Shown: positions 34,841-46,616 of the stretch, in pieces
Position numbering within the stretch: the first letter of the stretch is position 1
Layout of the letters: every line of letters starts with the position of its first letter
The notes under the pieces: model-generated
What the model was told of the DNA's origin: nothing
The model's input: the letters and a program-made list of their open reading frames with translations, nothing else
Database searches by the model: none
Position numbers and translations under genes: made by a program
From: Ambrosia x helenae
Taxonomy: Eukaryota > Streptophyta > Magnoliopsida > Asterales > Asteraceae
NCBI GenBank assembly: GCA_030844895.1
Contig: CM061231.1
Coordinates: 32,001,149-32,065,148, forward strand
Length of the DNA stretch: 64,000 nt
Direction of reading: 5' to 3'

Positions 34841-36040
34841 AGTTGACCAACCTAAATGCTAGTTGACTTTTCCTAATCGCGTGTACTGCTGCTGTAAGTG
34901 TAAATTAGCATTCCGAGACCCGATTTAACATGTAGTAACATGCTAGGAACCCCGTAACATGTCTAATAACTTGGTAACATATATTTGGATGTATTTCGGT
35001 GATACGTGAACTATGTGCTATAACTTGTTGTGCGTTAACGTATGTTAAGTGTACTTGCGTTATTGTACATTTTGGAGCGTAAACATAACACGGGGAGTCT
35101 CGGGTCACCAATGGGATGTCGAGTCTTGTACTTTGGGTCGGTTAAACAGTCACGGTGTTTTCAAACGAACTTGGTTATGGTCTGGACATCTAGGGACTAA
35201 TTAGCCTGCGGGTTATTAGTCTAAGTACTTGTAACTGTCGTATGTTAGGTCGCCGCTTACGGGACTAGCATAGCAGCTGGGTTTACTCGGGTTAAGGAGT
35301 AACGCAACTTAAGGTGAGTTTACGGCCCCTCTTTTAAACTGGTTTATACTTTCGGGGGAGAAAACATGTGTTAAAACGGTTATTTGGTAACTACTGTCAT
35401 ACTATGGGTTTCTATTGTGTACTACACGATCTTTGGAAGTCCCGGGGGAACCATGAATGTGCGGGTTTGCACAACGGGGAAATGTGAATAGCGCTATTGG
35501 GAGTGACCAACCCCGCTCGTCGACTTGGAGGGTCGGCGGGTGCATATTGTCTCAAACAGGAACAACAGGAACAACAGGAACTACATCGGGCATACTTTTG
35601 GTATTCGCGTTAGTAATGGTTTTCCAATCGTGGTAGTAACAAAACGTACGCCTAGCTAGCGTATACTGGTTTTCGATTGTTATAGTATGGACAGGTGGAC
35701 TTGGTACTTGGATACAAAACCTGTAAACTCACCAGCATTTTTGTGCTGACGTAAACTTTTACATGTTTTCTCAGGTCGCTAAGGTAGCACGAATGGAACT
35801 AGGGCGCACGCGTCTGCACGGCGTCTAGCTAGAGTTGCATGATTTACAAACATTGAACATTGGTTTATTATTGAATAATTGTTTTGAATAAGCTTCCGCT
35901 GTAAACGGGATTTTAAACTATGTTTTGAAATTGCATTTATATTCATTTAGAATTGTTTATTGTGATCGTTGGTTTGGATCCTGGTTTGTCATGCGCCTCG
36001 CGGTAAAACTCCGCAAGTGGATTTTGAGGGTGTGACAGAT

Positions 36041-36052
36041 TGGTATCAGAGC
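36041..36052 (+). promoter_or_regulatory. Primer binding site, chromovirus
   Basis: tggtatcagagc, three bases after the LTR end, complementary to initiator tRNA-Met. Confidence 0.85.
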
Positions 36053-36593
36053 CAATGGTTATAGTGAACTAGGACTGCATGTAGAGTCTAGTCTATAGCC
36101 GAGTCGCACACACTAGACGATCACATGGTACTAAACGTTATAGTGGTTTACGTATGGTCTTGTCGGGGTGTCTCTAAATCATTGGTCTTTCTACGTTACA
36201 TCATCCGTTCTATCTTAGGTTGGGTTACTTGTTTTCTAGGCAGTGTGGTCTGTTGGAGTAACTCGTGTGCTCTTGAGATTTGTCCAAGGCTCGGATATCT
36301 CCCTTTCGCACTCCAATAGAAACACTTGTCATAAACTACCGTAGTATTACGGTGTGTAGCTAAGAGTCTATGTTCGGTGATTTGAACTTTGAACTAGGAG
36401 AACACTTGGAGGACCATGTAGAGCGGTTTATCATTTTGGGTGCACACAAAATCATAAACCGAAATGCATGGAAGCCCTAGTGAGCTCTGGGTTTGAGGGG
36501 ATAGTCCTGGATTGGATCTGGCTTTGATCTTGTGAACATTAGTGGTTATCTTTAACTGCGAAACTAAATTTTCTCGTTCTTTCTGCCAGAATC

Positions 36594-39500
36594 ATGTCTG
36601 GAGTGCGTGGAGGACGTGGAGGTGGTCGCAATGGTGGACGTGGTGGTGGTCGCGGTGGTGCTGGTGGTCGTGGGGGAGGTATTAACCTATCACAGGCTGA
36701 TCTGAACAACTTGCTCCAAGCTGCCTTCCAGTTAGGGCACACCGGTGGTGGTAAGTTGTTTTATCCATTTTCTTTGCCTCATTGGTGAGCCTTGTTTACG
36801 TTATTCATGGTTTCTCATACGTTTCATTTCAGGTGGTCCTGTTGACCCACCCCCACCCATGTGCACCTACAAGATGTTCCGGGACTGTAAGCCCCAGGAA
36901 TTCTTTGGCACTGAGGGTGCGGTTAGCTTGCTAAGGTGGTTGGAGAAAGTGGAGTCGGTATTTCTGATGTGTAACTGTCTCCCAGAAGATCGGGTAAAGT
37001 ATTCTGCTGCGTTATTTCAGGACGTGGCATTGACTTGGTGGAATGGTATCACCCAGAACATGGGTATTGGGGAGGCATATGCTATGCCATGGGAGAATTT
37101 TGTGCAGTTGCTGAAGCGTGAGTATTGTCCGAGGGAAGAGGTACAGAAGCTGGAGCATGAGGTGTGGAACCTCAAGATGACTGGATCGGAAATCGAGAAG
37201 TATACTGTGAGGAGGAATGAGTTGGCAGTGCTGTGTCCCGATCTGCACGTGCCAGAATATCGTAAGATTGAACACTATGTATCAGGGTTAGTACCGGAAA
37301 TTGCAGGGTTAGTGGCTGCTGGAAATCATCCTACGTATGCAGAGGTAGTTCGATCGGCCCATAGGATGACCAATTTAAAAGTGAATGAGGGGATTTTGCA
37401 TGCGAAGGGTTCAACTGTTAAGGCCCCAGAGAGCAACAAGCGCAAGTGGGAAAATGACGGGAAAGGATCTGGGTATGCACAGCAGGGTAAAAGGTTTGAT
37501 AATGGGGGTTCATCTTCTTCGGGTAACAAGCAGGGTGGTTATGCGGGAAAACTGCCCAAATGCAACAAGTGTGGACGCCATCACCAAGGGAACTGCGACA
37601 GTAACCGTTGTCACCGCTGCCAGCGAACAGGGCATTATGCTAAGGATTGTCGTGCTACACTTCCATCGACTCAGGCTCCGACTAACAGCTCAGCTCCGAC
37701 TACTCAGGGGACTACAGGGAAACAAGGATGCTACAACTGTGGTGACACTGGGCATTACAAGAAGGATTGCCCAAAACTGAAGCAGGGTGGGAACAACGGG
37801 AATGGTAACAACGGGGGCGGCGGCAGAAATGCACGTGCCTTCGTCATTGGAGCTGCTGAGGCTAGACAGGACCCTGACACAGTCACCGGTACGTTTCTTC
37901 TCAATAATCGTTCTGTTAGCGTGTTATTTGATTCTGGTGCCGACAAGAGTTTTGTATCCATGGATGTTAGTCGACTGCTAGATGTAGTACCCGTACCATT
38001 AGAGGCCAAGTATATTATTGAGTTAGCTGACGGTAAGACGATTGAAGCTACTAGTATCCTTCGGGAGTGTCAATTAGAGTTGTCGGGTTTATCATTCCCC
38101 ATCGACCTTATGCCGGTACCTTTGGGTAGTTTTGACGTGGTAGTAGGAATGGATTGGTTATCTTTGTATCGCGCGGAGATCGTCTGTTACGATAAGGTTA
38201 TTCGGATTCCTCTCCCTGATGGAGAATTTCTTTCTGTGTACGGTATCAAGGGTGGTGTTCCGCTAAACATCATCTCTAGCATGAAAGCCCTTAAGTGTCT
38301 TCGAAAGGGTTATCCAGCTGTTTTGGCGCTTTTATCTGTTTCCTCTGGTGATGAAAAGAAGATCGACGACATTCCGGTGGTACGCGAGTTTCCTGATGTT
38401 TTTCCCGATGATTTATCTGGTCTTCCTCCTCATCGTCAAGTCGAGTTCGGTATTGATCTTGTACCAGGGGCTGCTCCTATTGCTCGGGCCCCCTACCGTC
38501 TTGCACCTCCCGAGATGCAGGAATTGTCTAGTCAGTTGCAGGAACTCTTGGACAAGGGTTTCATCCGGCCAAGTTCTTCCCCTTGGGGAGCCCCGATTTT
38601 ATTTGTTAAGAAGAAGGATGGGAGTTTCCGATTGTGCGTAGACTACAGAGAACTGAACAAGTTGACCGTCAAAAACCGTTATCCTCTTCCACGTATTGAT
38701 GATCTGTTCGACCAGCTTCAGGGTTCTAGTTATTATTCCAAGATCGATTTGAGGTCCGGTTATCACCAGCTGCGCGTCAGGGAGGCTGACGTTGCGAAGA
38801 CTGCTTTTCGAACACGTTATGGCCATTTCGAATTCTTGGTCATGCCTTTCGGTCTCACGAACGCACCAGCGGTTTTCATGGACTTGATGAACCGCGTCTG
38901 TAAACCATATCTGGACAAGTTCGTCATTGTGTTTATTGATGACATTCTGATCTACTCCAAGAACGAGACCGAACACGGGGAACATCTGCGGTTAGTTTTG
39001 GAACTTTTGCGACGGGAGCAACTTTACGCCAAGTTCTCAAAGTGTGACTTTTGGTTACGCGAAGTTCAATTCCTAGGACATGTGGTTAATGAACTAGGAA
39101 TTCATGTCGATCCAGCTAAAATCGAAGCGATCAAGGACTGGGGAGCACCAAAGACGCCAACTGAGGTGCGGCAATTCCTAGGCCTTGCGGGCTACTATCG
39201 TCGTTTCATTCAGGGGTTCTCGAAGATTGCTCAACCCCTCACCACTATCACTCAGAAGGATAGGAAGTTCGACTGGGGTGAATCACAAGAGTCAGCGTTT
39301 GAAGAACTGAAGTCTAAACTGTGTTCTGCTCCTATTTTGTCTTTACCTGAGGGTCCTGATGATTTCGTTGTTTACTGTGATGCTTCCATTCATGGACTCG
39401 GTTGCGTGTTGATGCAACGCGAGAAAGTGATTGCGTATGCTTCTCGTCAACTCAAAGTGCACGAGAAGAACTACACAACCCATGATTTAGAGTTGGGTGC

Positions 39501-41235
39501 CGTGGTATTCGCGTTGAAAATTTGGAGACATTACTTGTACGGTACCAAATGCACCATCTACACCGATCACAAGAGTCTCCAACACATTTTCGACCAACAA
39601 CATTTGAACATACGGCAACGTCGTTGGATTGAACTTTTGAACGACTATGATTGTGCTATTAAGTACCATCCTGGCAAGGCGAATGTTGTAGCAGACGCCT
39701 TGAGCAGGAAGGAATCTACTAAACCTCGTCGCGTTCGGGCGTTGCAGATCACTATTCATTCATCGTTACCTGATCAACTCCGTTCTGCCCAATTGGAAGC
39801 TTTGAAGGAGGAAAACCTTAAAGCTGAAACTATGCACGGTGCCGACAAGCACCTCGAGCAAAGGCCTGATGGCCTGCACTACTTCGCAGAACGCATATGG
39901 GTTCCTTTATTCGGGGGACTACGGGAGCTTGTCCTTGATGAGGCTCATAAGTCCCGGTATTCTATTCATCCTGGTTCGGATAAGATGTACCAAGATCTAA
40001 AGGTGCTTTACTGGTGGCCAAACATGAGGTCGGACATAGCCTCATACGTGAGCAAATGCTTGACCTGTGCTAAAGTCAAGGTGGAATACCAGAAACCGCC
40101 GGGTCTCCTGCAACAACCTAAAATTCCGGAATGGAAATGGGAACGGATTACTATGGATTTTGTCACACAACTTCCTAAATCACCAAGCGGGAACGACAAG
40201 ATATGGGTGATTGTCGATCGGTTGACGAAATCAGCCCATTTTCTTGCTATTAAGGAGACCGACACCATGGATCGTTTGGCTCGTCTTTACTTGAAAGAAG
40301 TTGTTTCTAAGCACGGGGTACCAGTTTCTATTATCTCGGATCGTGACTCCCATTTTACTTCTCACTTTTGGAAGTCTTTGCACAAGGCTTTGGGTACCCA
40401 ACTAGACATGAGTACGGCTTACCATCCACAGACTGACGGTCAGAGTGAGCGTACGATTCAAACTTTAGAAGACATGCTGCGGGCATGTGTGATCGATTTT
40501 GGCAAGGGTTGGGAAGCTCATCTGCCGTTGGTAGAATTCTCGTACAACAACAGTTATCACACGAGCATCAAAGCTGCTCCGTTCGAAGCACTGTACGGAC
40601 GGAAATGCCGTTCTCCTCTTTGCTGGGCTGAAGTGGGTGAGAGTCAACTCACTGGGCCTGAACTAGTGTACGAAACTTCGGAAAAGATCGTACAGATTCG
40701 TAATCGGTTGGCGGCGGCACGGGACCGGCAAAAGAGTTATGCCGATCAGCGTCGCAAACCACTGGAGTTCCAAGTCAATGACAAAGTACTTCTAAAAGTC
40801 TCCCCGTGGAAGGGCGTCATACGCTTTGGGAAGCGTGGCAAACTCAATCCGCGATATGTCGGCCCATTTACGATCCTGGAACGGATTGGACCGGTGGCAT
40901 ATCGACTTGATCTACCGACGGAGCTCGGTAACGTACATAACGTCTTTCACGTGTCAAACTTGAAGAAGTGTCTGGCTAACGAGTCTCTCATCGTTCCATT
41001 AGAAGAGATCAAGGTTGATGATCGTCTTCGGATTGTGGAAGAACCTGTGGAGATCCTTGACTACAAGATTCGCAGCCTGCGTCACAGCAAGATTCGTATC
41101 GTTAAGGTTCGGTGGAACTCGGACCGGGGACCGGAATATACATGGGAACGGGATGATCAGATGAAGTCTAAGTATCCTCATCTTTTTCCTAAGGAAGCGT
41201 TCGAGTCGAGACATGTCTCTTCGGCAGCTGAATGA
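36594..41235 (+). CDS. Chromovirus gag-pol polyprotein with a short gag intron
   Basis: Exon 1 36594-36750 and exon 2 36833-41235 join in frame (GGTGGTG then GTGGTCCT) to give 1519 residues. The intron is 82 bp, with donor GTAAGT and acceptor TTTCATTTCAG. Exon 1 starts MSGVRGGRGGGRNGGRGGGR, an arginine/glycine-rich head. Gag core follows. Zinc knuckles are CHRCQRTGHYAKDC and CYNCGDTGHYKKDC (about residues 300-360). Protease has LFDSGADKSF (about 417). RT has FVKKKDGSFRLCVDYREL and FIDDILIYSK (about 753). RNase H has YCDASIHGLGCVL. Integrase has an HHCC finger and the DDE core (SDRDSHFTSHFW, TDGQSERT). The C-terminus is a short chromodomain (VEILDYKIRSL, VKVRWNS, GPEYTWE; about 1455-1507), which in this clade guides insertion to chromatin. 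No stop interrupts it. Confidence 0.9.
36751..36832 (+). other. Putative gag intron (82 bp)
   Basis: gtaagttg at the 5' end and gtttcatttcag at the 3' end. Without removal, the exon 1 frame stops at TGA about 37 bp into the intron (36786-36788). With removal the phase matches exactly. Not demonstrated by transcript data. Confidence 0.65.
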
Positions 41236-41237
41236 AT

Positions 41238-41400
41238 CTCGGGTCGAGATTCCTTTTAACGTGGGGATGATGTGACAACTCGGGTAAATCTCTCTCTTTT
41301 GGTTTCTATCTTTTGTTTGTTCCTTCGTTATTTCTTTTGTTCTTTTGGTACTTGAGCAATTTTCGGGACGAAAATTCTTTTAACGTGGGGATGATGTGAC
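41238..41400 (+). promoter_or_regulatory. Chromovirus polypurine region, duplicated
   Basis: The ~23-nt block ttttaacgtggggatgatgt plus gac occurs at 41254-41276 and 41378-41400. Each is preceded by a related tcggg.cga.attc box. Only the second abuts the LTR. The first is followed by tgtgacaactcgggtaaatc, which looks like the start of a different LTR. Confidence 0.65.
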
Positions 41401-44058
41401 ACCCGGCAAATTCTGGTTAACAACGTTGTCTAGATGAAAGTCTACCTTAGCGAGTCACGCGTATATTGTACTTAACTGGGTTAGTTAAGTCGGGTTATAG
41501 TTCGGGAACTATTGGTTTAGTCTAGAGGATCATTGGATGTTGTTCTAGAGGTTCATTAGATGTCGGTCCTTAACCAAGTGTACAAACGGTGACGATCGGT
41601 AGGATCGTCAGGGCATACGGAACGTACGAGTCTCGAGTCCCGGGAATTGGTGAACGAGTGTAAATATGTGTATTTACTTGTGTTATGTGTTTACAATCAT
41701 TATATGACTTGTCGGTACGTGAATAGGTATTAACATATGTTAAAACGGGGTTTAACGCGCAAAACGCACGAAACCAACCCCTATAGGCGAGTAGGAGGTC
41801 TACTCCCCTATAGGGGAGGCGAGTAGGGAACCCTAAGGGCGAGTAGGCCCCTACTCGTGTGTATCTAAGGGCGAGTAGGCCCCAATCACATGAACATTCA
41901 GGCGATTACAAGCCCTAATCGCCTGAAACTGCTGCATACTCGCCTATAACGTGCTGGACGACTAGAAACGCCTATAAATACAATGCTTAACCTCCTAAAC
42001 TTCCTAATATCAACCCTAGTCGTCCCATAACCGCCCCAAACACATAAACAACCTCTGGAAGGCGATTTTGATCAAAAACACAAGGTTTTAAGGTCTAACC
42101 ATCATTCTTTCATAATCCTAAGGTTTGATTCTCATCCATAACACTTTGTAAACGTTTTTAATCAATCCCTAATGGTCCAGACCTGTTCATAAACGAAAAA
42201 GCTTTCTGAAAATCGTCAATAAGGGTTGTTAATCGGATTATAACTAATATACGTGCGTTATGGGTGTGTATGATTAGAAAGATAGGATTTTTATGATTCT
42301 TGATGATGATTTGATGGGTTATCATGCTAGGTCAGGATTGATATTGATAGTATGATGATAGAAATCTCAGTAATTGGATAATAGTGTTATGATTACATGT
42401 GTTAGTATGATGTTGCATGCTATGTGAATGGTGTTTGGATTACTTTGGTTGCATGCAGGACTGATTATACGAGGTTGAACGAAGGGTTTTGGGTTAAACA
42501 TGTTTAGGATAGTGTTTGGGATGATATTGGGTAGTTACACACGTTCTGGATCTGATTTGGAGCGTTAAACGCGCGAAAAACCGGAACAGCAAGGTTACAG
42601 GCGAGTAGCATTCCTAATCGCCTATGTTATAGGCGAGTAGGGTGCTAATCGCCCATATTATAGGCGAGTAGAGGTCTACTCTTGTGTAAGATCAGGTGAT
42701 TAGCCCTAATCACTAGTAAGTTCAGGTGATTAGCCCTAATCACTAGTAAGTTCAGGTGATTAGCCCTAATCACTAGTAAGTTCAGGGGAGTAGCCCCTAA
42801 TCGCCTATAATAGAGGGGAGTAGCCCCTAATCGCCTATACTAGGGGCGAATAGGACTCCTAATTGCTAGTTGACCAACCTAAATGCTAGTTGACTTTTCC
42901 TAATCGCGTGTACTGCTGCTGTAAGTGTAAATTAGCATTCCGAGACCCGATTTAACATGTAGTAACATGCTAGGAACCCCGTAACATGTCTAATAACTTG
43001 GTAACATATATTTGGATGTATTTCGGTGATACGTGAACTATGTGCTATAACTTGTTGTGCGTTAACGTATGTTAAGTGTACTTGCGTTATTGTACGTTTT
43101 GGAGCGTAAACATAACACGGGGAGTCTCGGGTCACCAATGGGATGTCGAGTCTTGTACTTTGGGTCGGTTAAACAGTCACGGTGTTTTCAAACGAACTTG
43201 GTTATGGTCTGGACATCTAGGGACTAATTAGTCTGCGGGTTATTAGTCTAAGTACTTGTAACTGTCGTATGTTAGGTCGCCGCTTACGGGACTAGCATAG
43301 CAGCTGGGTTTACTCGGGTTAAGGAGTAACGCAACTTAAGGTGAGTTTACGGCCCCTCTTTTAAACTGGTTTTATACTTTCGGGGGAGAAAACATGTGTT
43401 AAAACGGTTATTTGGTAACTACTGTCATACTATGGGTTTCTATTGTGTACTACACGATCTTTGGAAGTCCCGGGGGGAACCATGAATGTGCGGGTTTGCA
43501 CAACGGGGAAATGTGAATAGCGCTATTGGGAGTGACCAACCCCGCTCGTCGACTTGGAGGGTCGGCGGGTGCATATTGTCTCAAACAGGAACAACAGGAA
43601 CTACATCGGGCATACTTTTGGTATTCGCGTTAGTAATGGTTTTCCAATCGTGGTAGTAACAAAACGTACGCCTAGCTAGCGTATACTGGTTTTCGATTGT
43701 TATAGTATGGACAGGTGGACTTGGTACTTGGATACAAAACCTGTAAACTCACCAGCATTTTTGTGCTGACGTAAACTTTTACATGTTTTCTCAGGTCGCT
43801 AAGGTAGCACGAATGGAACTAGGGCGCACGCGTCTGCACGGCGTCTAGCTAGAGTTGCATGATTTACAAACATTGAACATTGGTTTATTATTGAATAATT
43901 GTTTTGAATAAGCTTCCGCTGTAAACGGGGATTTTAAACTATGTTTTGAAATTGCATTTATATTCATTTAGAATTGTTTATTGTGATCGTTGGTGTGGAT
44001 CCTGGTTTGTCATGCGCCTCGCGGTAAAACTCCGCAAGTGGATTTTGAGGGTGTGACA
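41395..44058 (+). repeat. Chromovirus 3' LTR
   Basis: Matches 33399-36037 apart from about six substitutions, one extra 30-bp hairpin unit (42600-42868), one fewer aacaacagg unit near 43590, and single-base indels. Confidence 0.9.
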
Positions 44059-44063
44059 GTTTA

Positions 44064-44937
44064 AGTTCTAAAAAGTTTGGTTTTGGTTAAAGTTAAAGTT
44101 TAGTTAACCTTGTTAAGTCTTATAAAGGAAAAAAAAAAAAAACTAAACAAGTTTATAATAAAAACTAACCTAAGTTAAGTTAGAGGGGCCAATTGTGTAT
44201 AAAAATCAAACTTCAAAAATTGAATATTCCCCCCTGTTAATCGTTTCCGGCCACAGACTCGCCGCCGGCGAGATTCCGGCCGATCTCCGGCATGTACCAA
44301 ACCGAGTTTATTACACCATTAATCAATTTTAATGAACTTTGAGCGTTTCTCCATCATTACTAATCGTTATCTAAACTTAAAACGTGAAATAAACGAGCTT
44401 TAATCGGGTTTATTAGCTTGAAACAGTCGGCACTTTTAATCCAATTAAAATCTGTTTTTACCCTAACAACTATATAAATCGATCCTCCCAATTCATTTCT
44501 GCACCTTCACACCTTCTAAACCCACAAAGAACCCAGGGAAATCGAGTCCAGAAAGCTATGAAATTGGCTCCAAGAAACCGTTTTTTTTTCGATCGTTTGA
44601 TTCATTATCGCAATGTGAGTATTTCTTTTTGATGCCGTTTTGTACTTTGATTAATCCCCTATAAAAGCCCTCTGTTCCTGATCGTGTATCTTGTCAGAAT
44701 CGGGCTTATTGTTTTTAAGTTAGGGTTAGGGTTCTTGGTAGGAATTTGGGGAAGAAGATGAATAGCCTGTTATTAGATAAATAAATTTTGTTTTGAATAA
44801 TATTAACAAAACCGTTGTAGTAGAGTGGTTTGTGTGTTTGTTGGTTTCACAGAGGACCTGAGTTCGATCCCTGTGATTACCGAACTGGCCCTTTTTCCTT
44901 TCTATTTCTTTTTTTTTCTTCTTTTGCTTTATTTATA

Positions 44938-44989
<52 letters not shown>

Positions 44990-46616
44990 CACACACATTA
45001 AAGTTAGAATATTCATATTAAATTCATTTTTTATCCAAAATTTATGAAAATTTAGGTGTAGCTTCTTGACACCCTAACAAAAATTACCACACTTTTATTT
45101 TCTGGAAAATGTTTTATTTTTATAATTTTATTGAATTAAATTGTTTTAATCATATTTAATTAAAAATTCATTTTTAATGATTTTAATCTCAAACTTTTTC
45201 GGAAATTATTTCTAATCATCATGAACTGAAATAAAAATTATTGGTTCAAAAAACATTTATTTTCATTGATTTTCCTATTTTAAATCATTTAAACATGATT
45301 TAATTTCATTAAATCAGTTTTAAATATAAATAGGCTTATAAAAATTATGGGAAAATTATTTTCATTGATTTACATCAGAAAGTATTCATTTTCTATAAAA
45401 AATAATATTTTTGGATCATGTCTTTTATTTTTAGTCTTATTTACGTTTAAATGGATATAATTAAACATTTATCTATTTATACTATTTAAACATCTATTTT
45501 ATAAATACTTTTCTCATAAAATAGAAATATTCTTATGTTGAAAAGTCTTAGTTATTATTTATTGGATCATTGCGTAACTCATAATCATTTATTTATACAT
45601 TTATAATTACTGTATTTATTTACGATAATTAGTTAAAATAATTAACTAAATTATTTTGGCTAAATTATTCAAACATATTTTATCTAAATATTCAATTGGT
45701 AATAATTAAATTACCTAAACCATATTAGAAACTTTGATATATTATTTTTGACATACCACTTTTACATTAATGCGATTTATCATTAAACTCTAATTCCCCA
45801 AATCGACTTAGCAAACCCTAATGCCTTAGACCCTAGATACTTTAGACGCTTAGACATTTCCTTATTAGCATTCTTACACATTATAGGTTGAATTCCTCGG
45901 AATTCCCATTACTTAGCTCACGACCGCTTAAGTGGATTTTGATCGCTTTCGCAAACTGTGAGTATATCTTTTCCCTTTTTACTGTTTTACTATTCTGGGG
46001 TGACTCATGTACTTACTATCAAGTTTCTATTTCTTTTACTAAATGCAATTCTCATGTGTGTTTGCTTTATGTTAATTGGTGTGTCTATGACTTGTCAAAA
46101 TCATTAACCGTTCTGCGGCCTAGCATTTCAATGAATAGTACTATGGTATACCCCCTTGAGACTCTGTTGAGAGAATCTTGGTCATTGTCTTGTTAATTCA
46201 TTATTCGTTTGGTTAGTCATGTGTTAGTCATTATTCATAGGCTTGGTTTTGAACGGATATTACTTATTACATAATTGCAAATGGTACCGCACATGAATTG
46301 CTAAACATTTTTCTACTATATGTATTCAAACAGGGTATGCTCACCAATACATTTTTGTATTGACATATACTATTTTCGTACATGTTTCAGGTTATTTATG
46401 AGATGACTTTTAAGCTTTTGGAATTTTTACTTAGATTTTGGATTCAATGTATTTCAGTTTTAGTTGCCACTTTAGAATTATTGTATCTTGTATTTTTCTT
46501 TCAATGTAATAAACTACTTAATAAATTATCAAAATTTACACTTTTAGTCCATGAGCTATTGAACAATCGTCACTACGTGACACCTCGATGTTTCCGCCAT
46601 CGGTTGGGGTGTTACA
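44064..46616 (+). repeat. Outer element 3' LTR, second piece
   Basis: Resumes exactly where 33398 stopped (after the gttta duplication) and matches the 5' LTR to its end at GGGTGTTACA. It has a longer CA/TA microsatellite (44942-44996) and several indels relative to the 5' LTR. Confidence 0.85.

Larger units (their letters stand above)
33399..36037 (+). repeat. Chromovirus 5' LTR
   Basis: TATA box tataaata at 33976-33983. U3 carries inverted repeats built on gcgagtag and cgcctata (33776-33960). A hairpin array lies downstream of the TATA box at 34603-34840. Confidence 0.9.
33399..44058 (+). mobile_element. Ty3/gypsy chromovirus (Tekay/Del-like), structurally intact
   Basis: Perfect 5-bp duplication gttta (33394-33398 and 44059-44063). 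LTRs of 2639 and 2664 bp begin TGTGACACCC and end GGTGTGACA, with roughly six substitutions and several small copy-number or single-base indels between them. Primer site at 36041-36052, one gag-pol frame with an upstream exon, polypurine tract before 41395. Order gag, protease, RT, RNase H, integrase, chromodomain, which is the chromovirus arrangement. All parts needed for autonomous movement appear present, so it may be capable of serving the non-coding elements around it. Confidence 0.9.
18856..46616 (+). mobile_element. Outer non-autonomous LTR retrotransposon (nested host of two others)
   Basis: LTRs begin TGTGACATCC and end GGGTGTTACA. The flanks ccgaa (18851-18855) and tcgaa (46617-46621) are a 5-bp duplication with one mismatch. 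A primer site complementary to initiator tRNA-Met follows the 5' LTR. The polypurine tract aaagtaggggagac precedes the 3' LTR. With nested elements removed, the internal region is only about 2.9 kb (21553-24169 plus 32870-33201) and has no gag or pol frame, so it must use proteins made elsewhere. LTR copies differ at many sites and by indels (for example about 37 bp extra near 45068), so it is older than its guests. Confidence 0.85.

Noticed and set aside
36745..36831. ORF start at 36745 as the true gag start
   Set aside because: This segment is hydrophobic, lies inside the GT-AG intron and differs from the RGG-type gag head that splices in frame from 36594.
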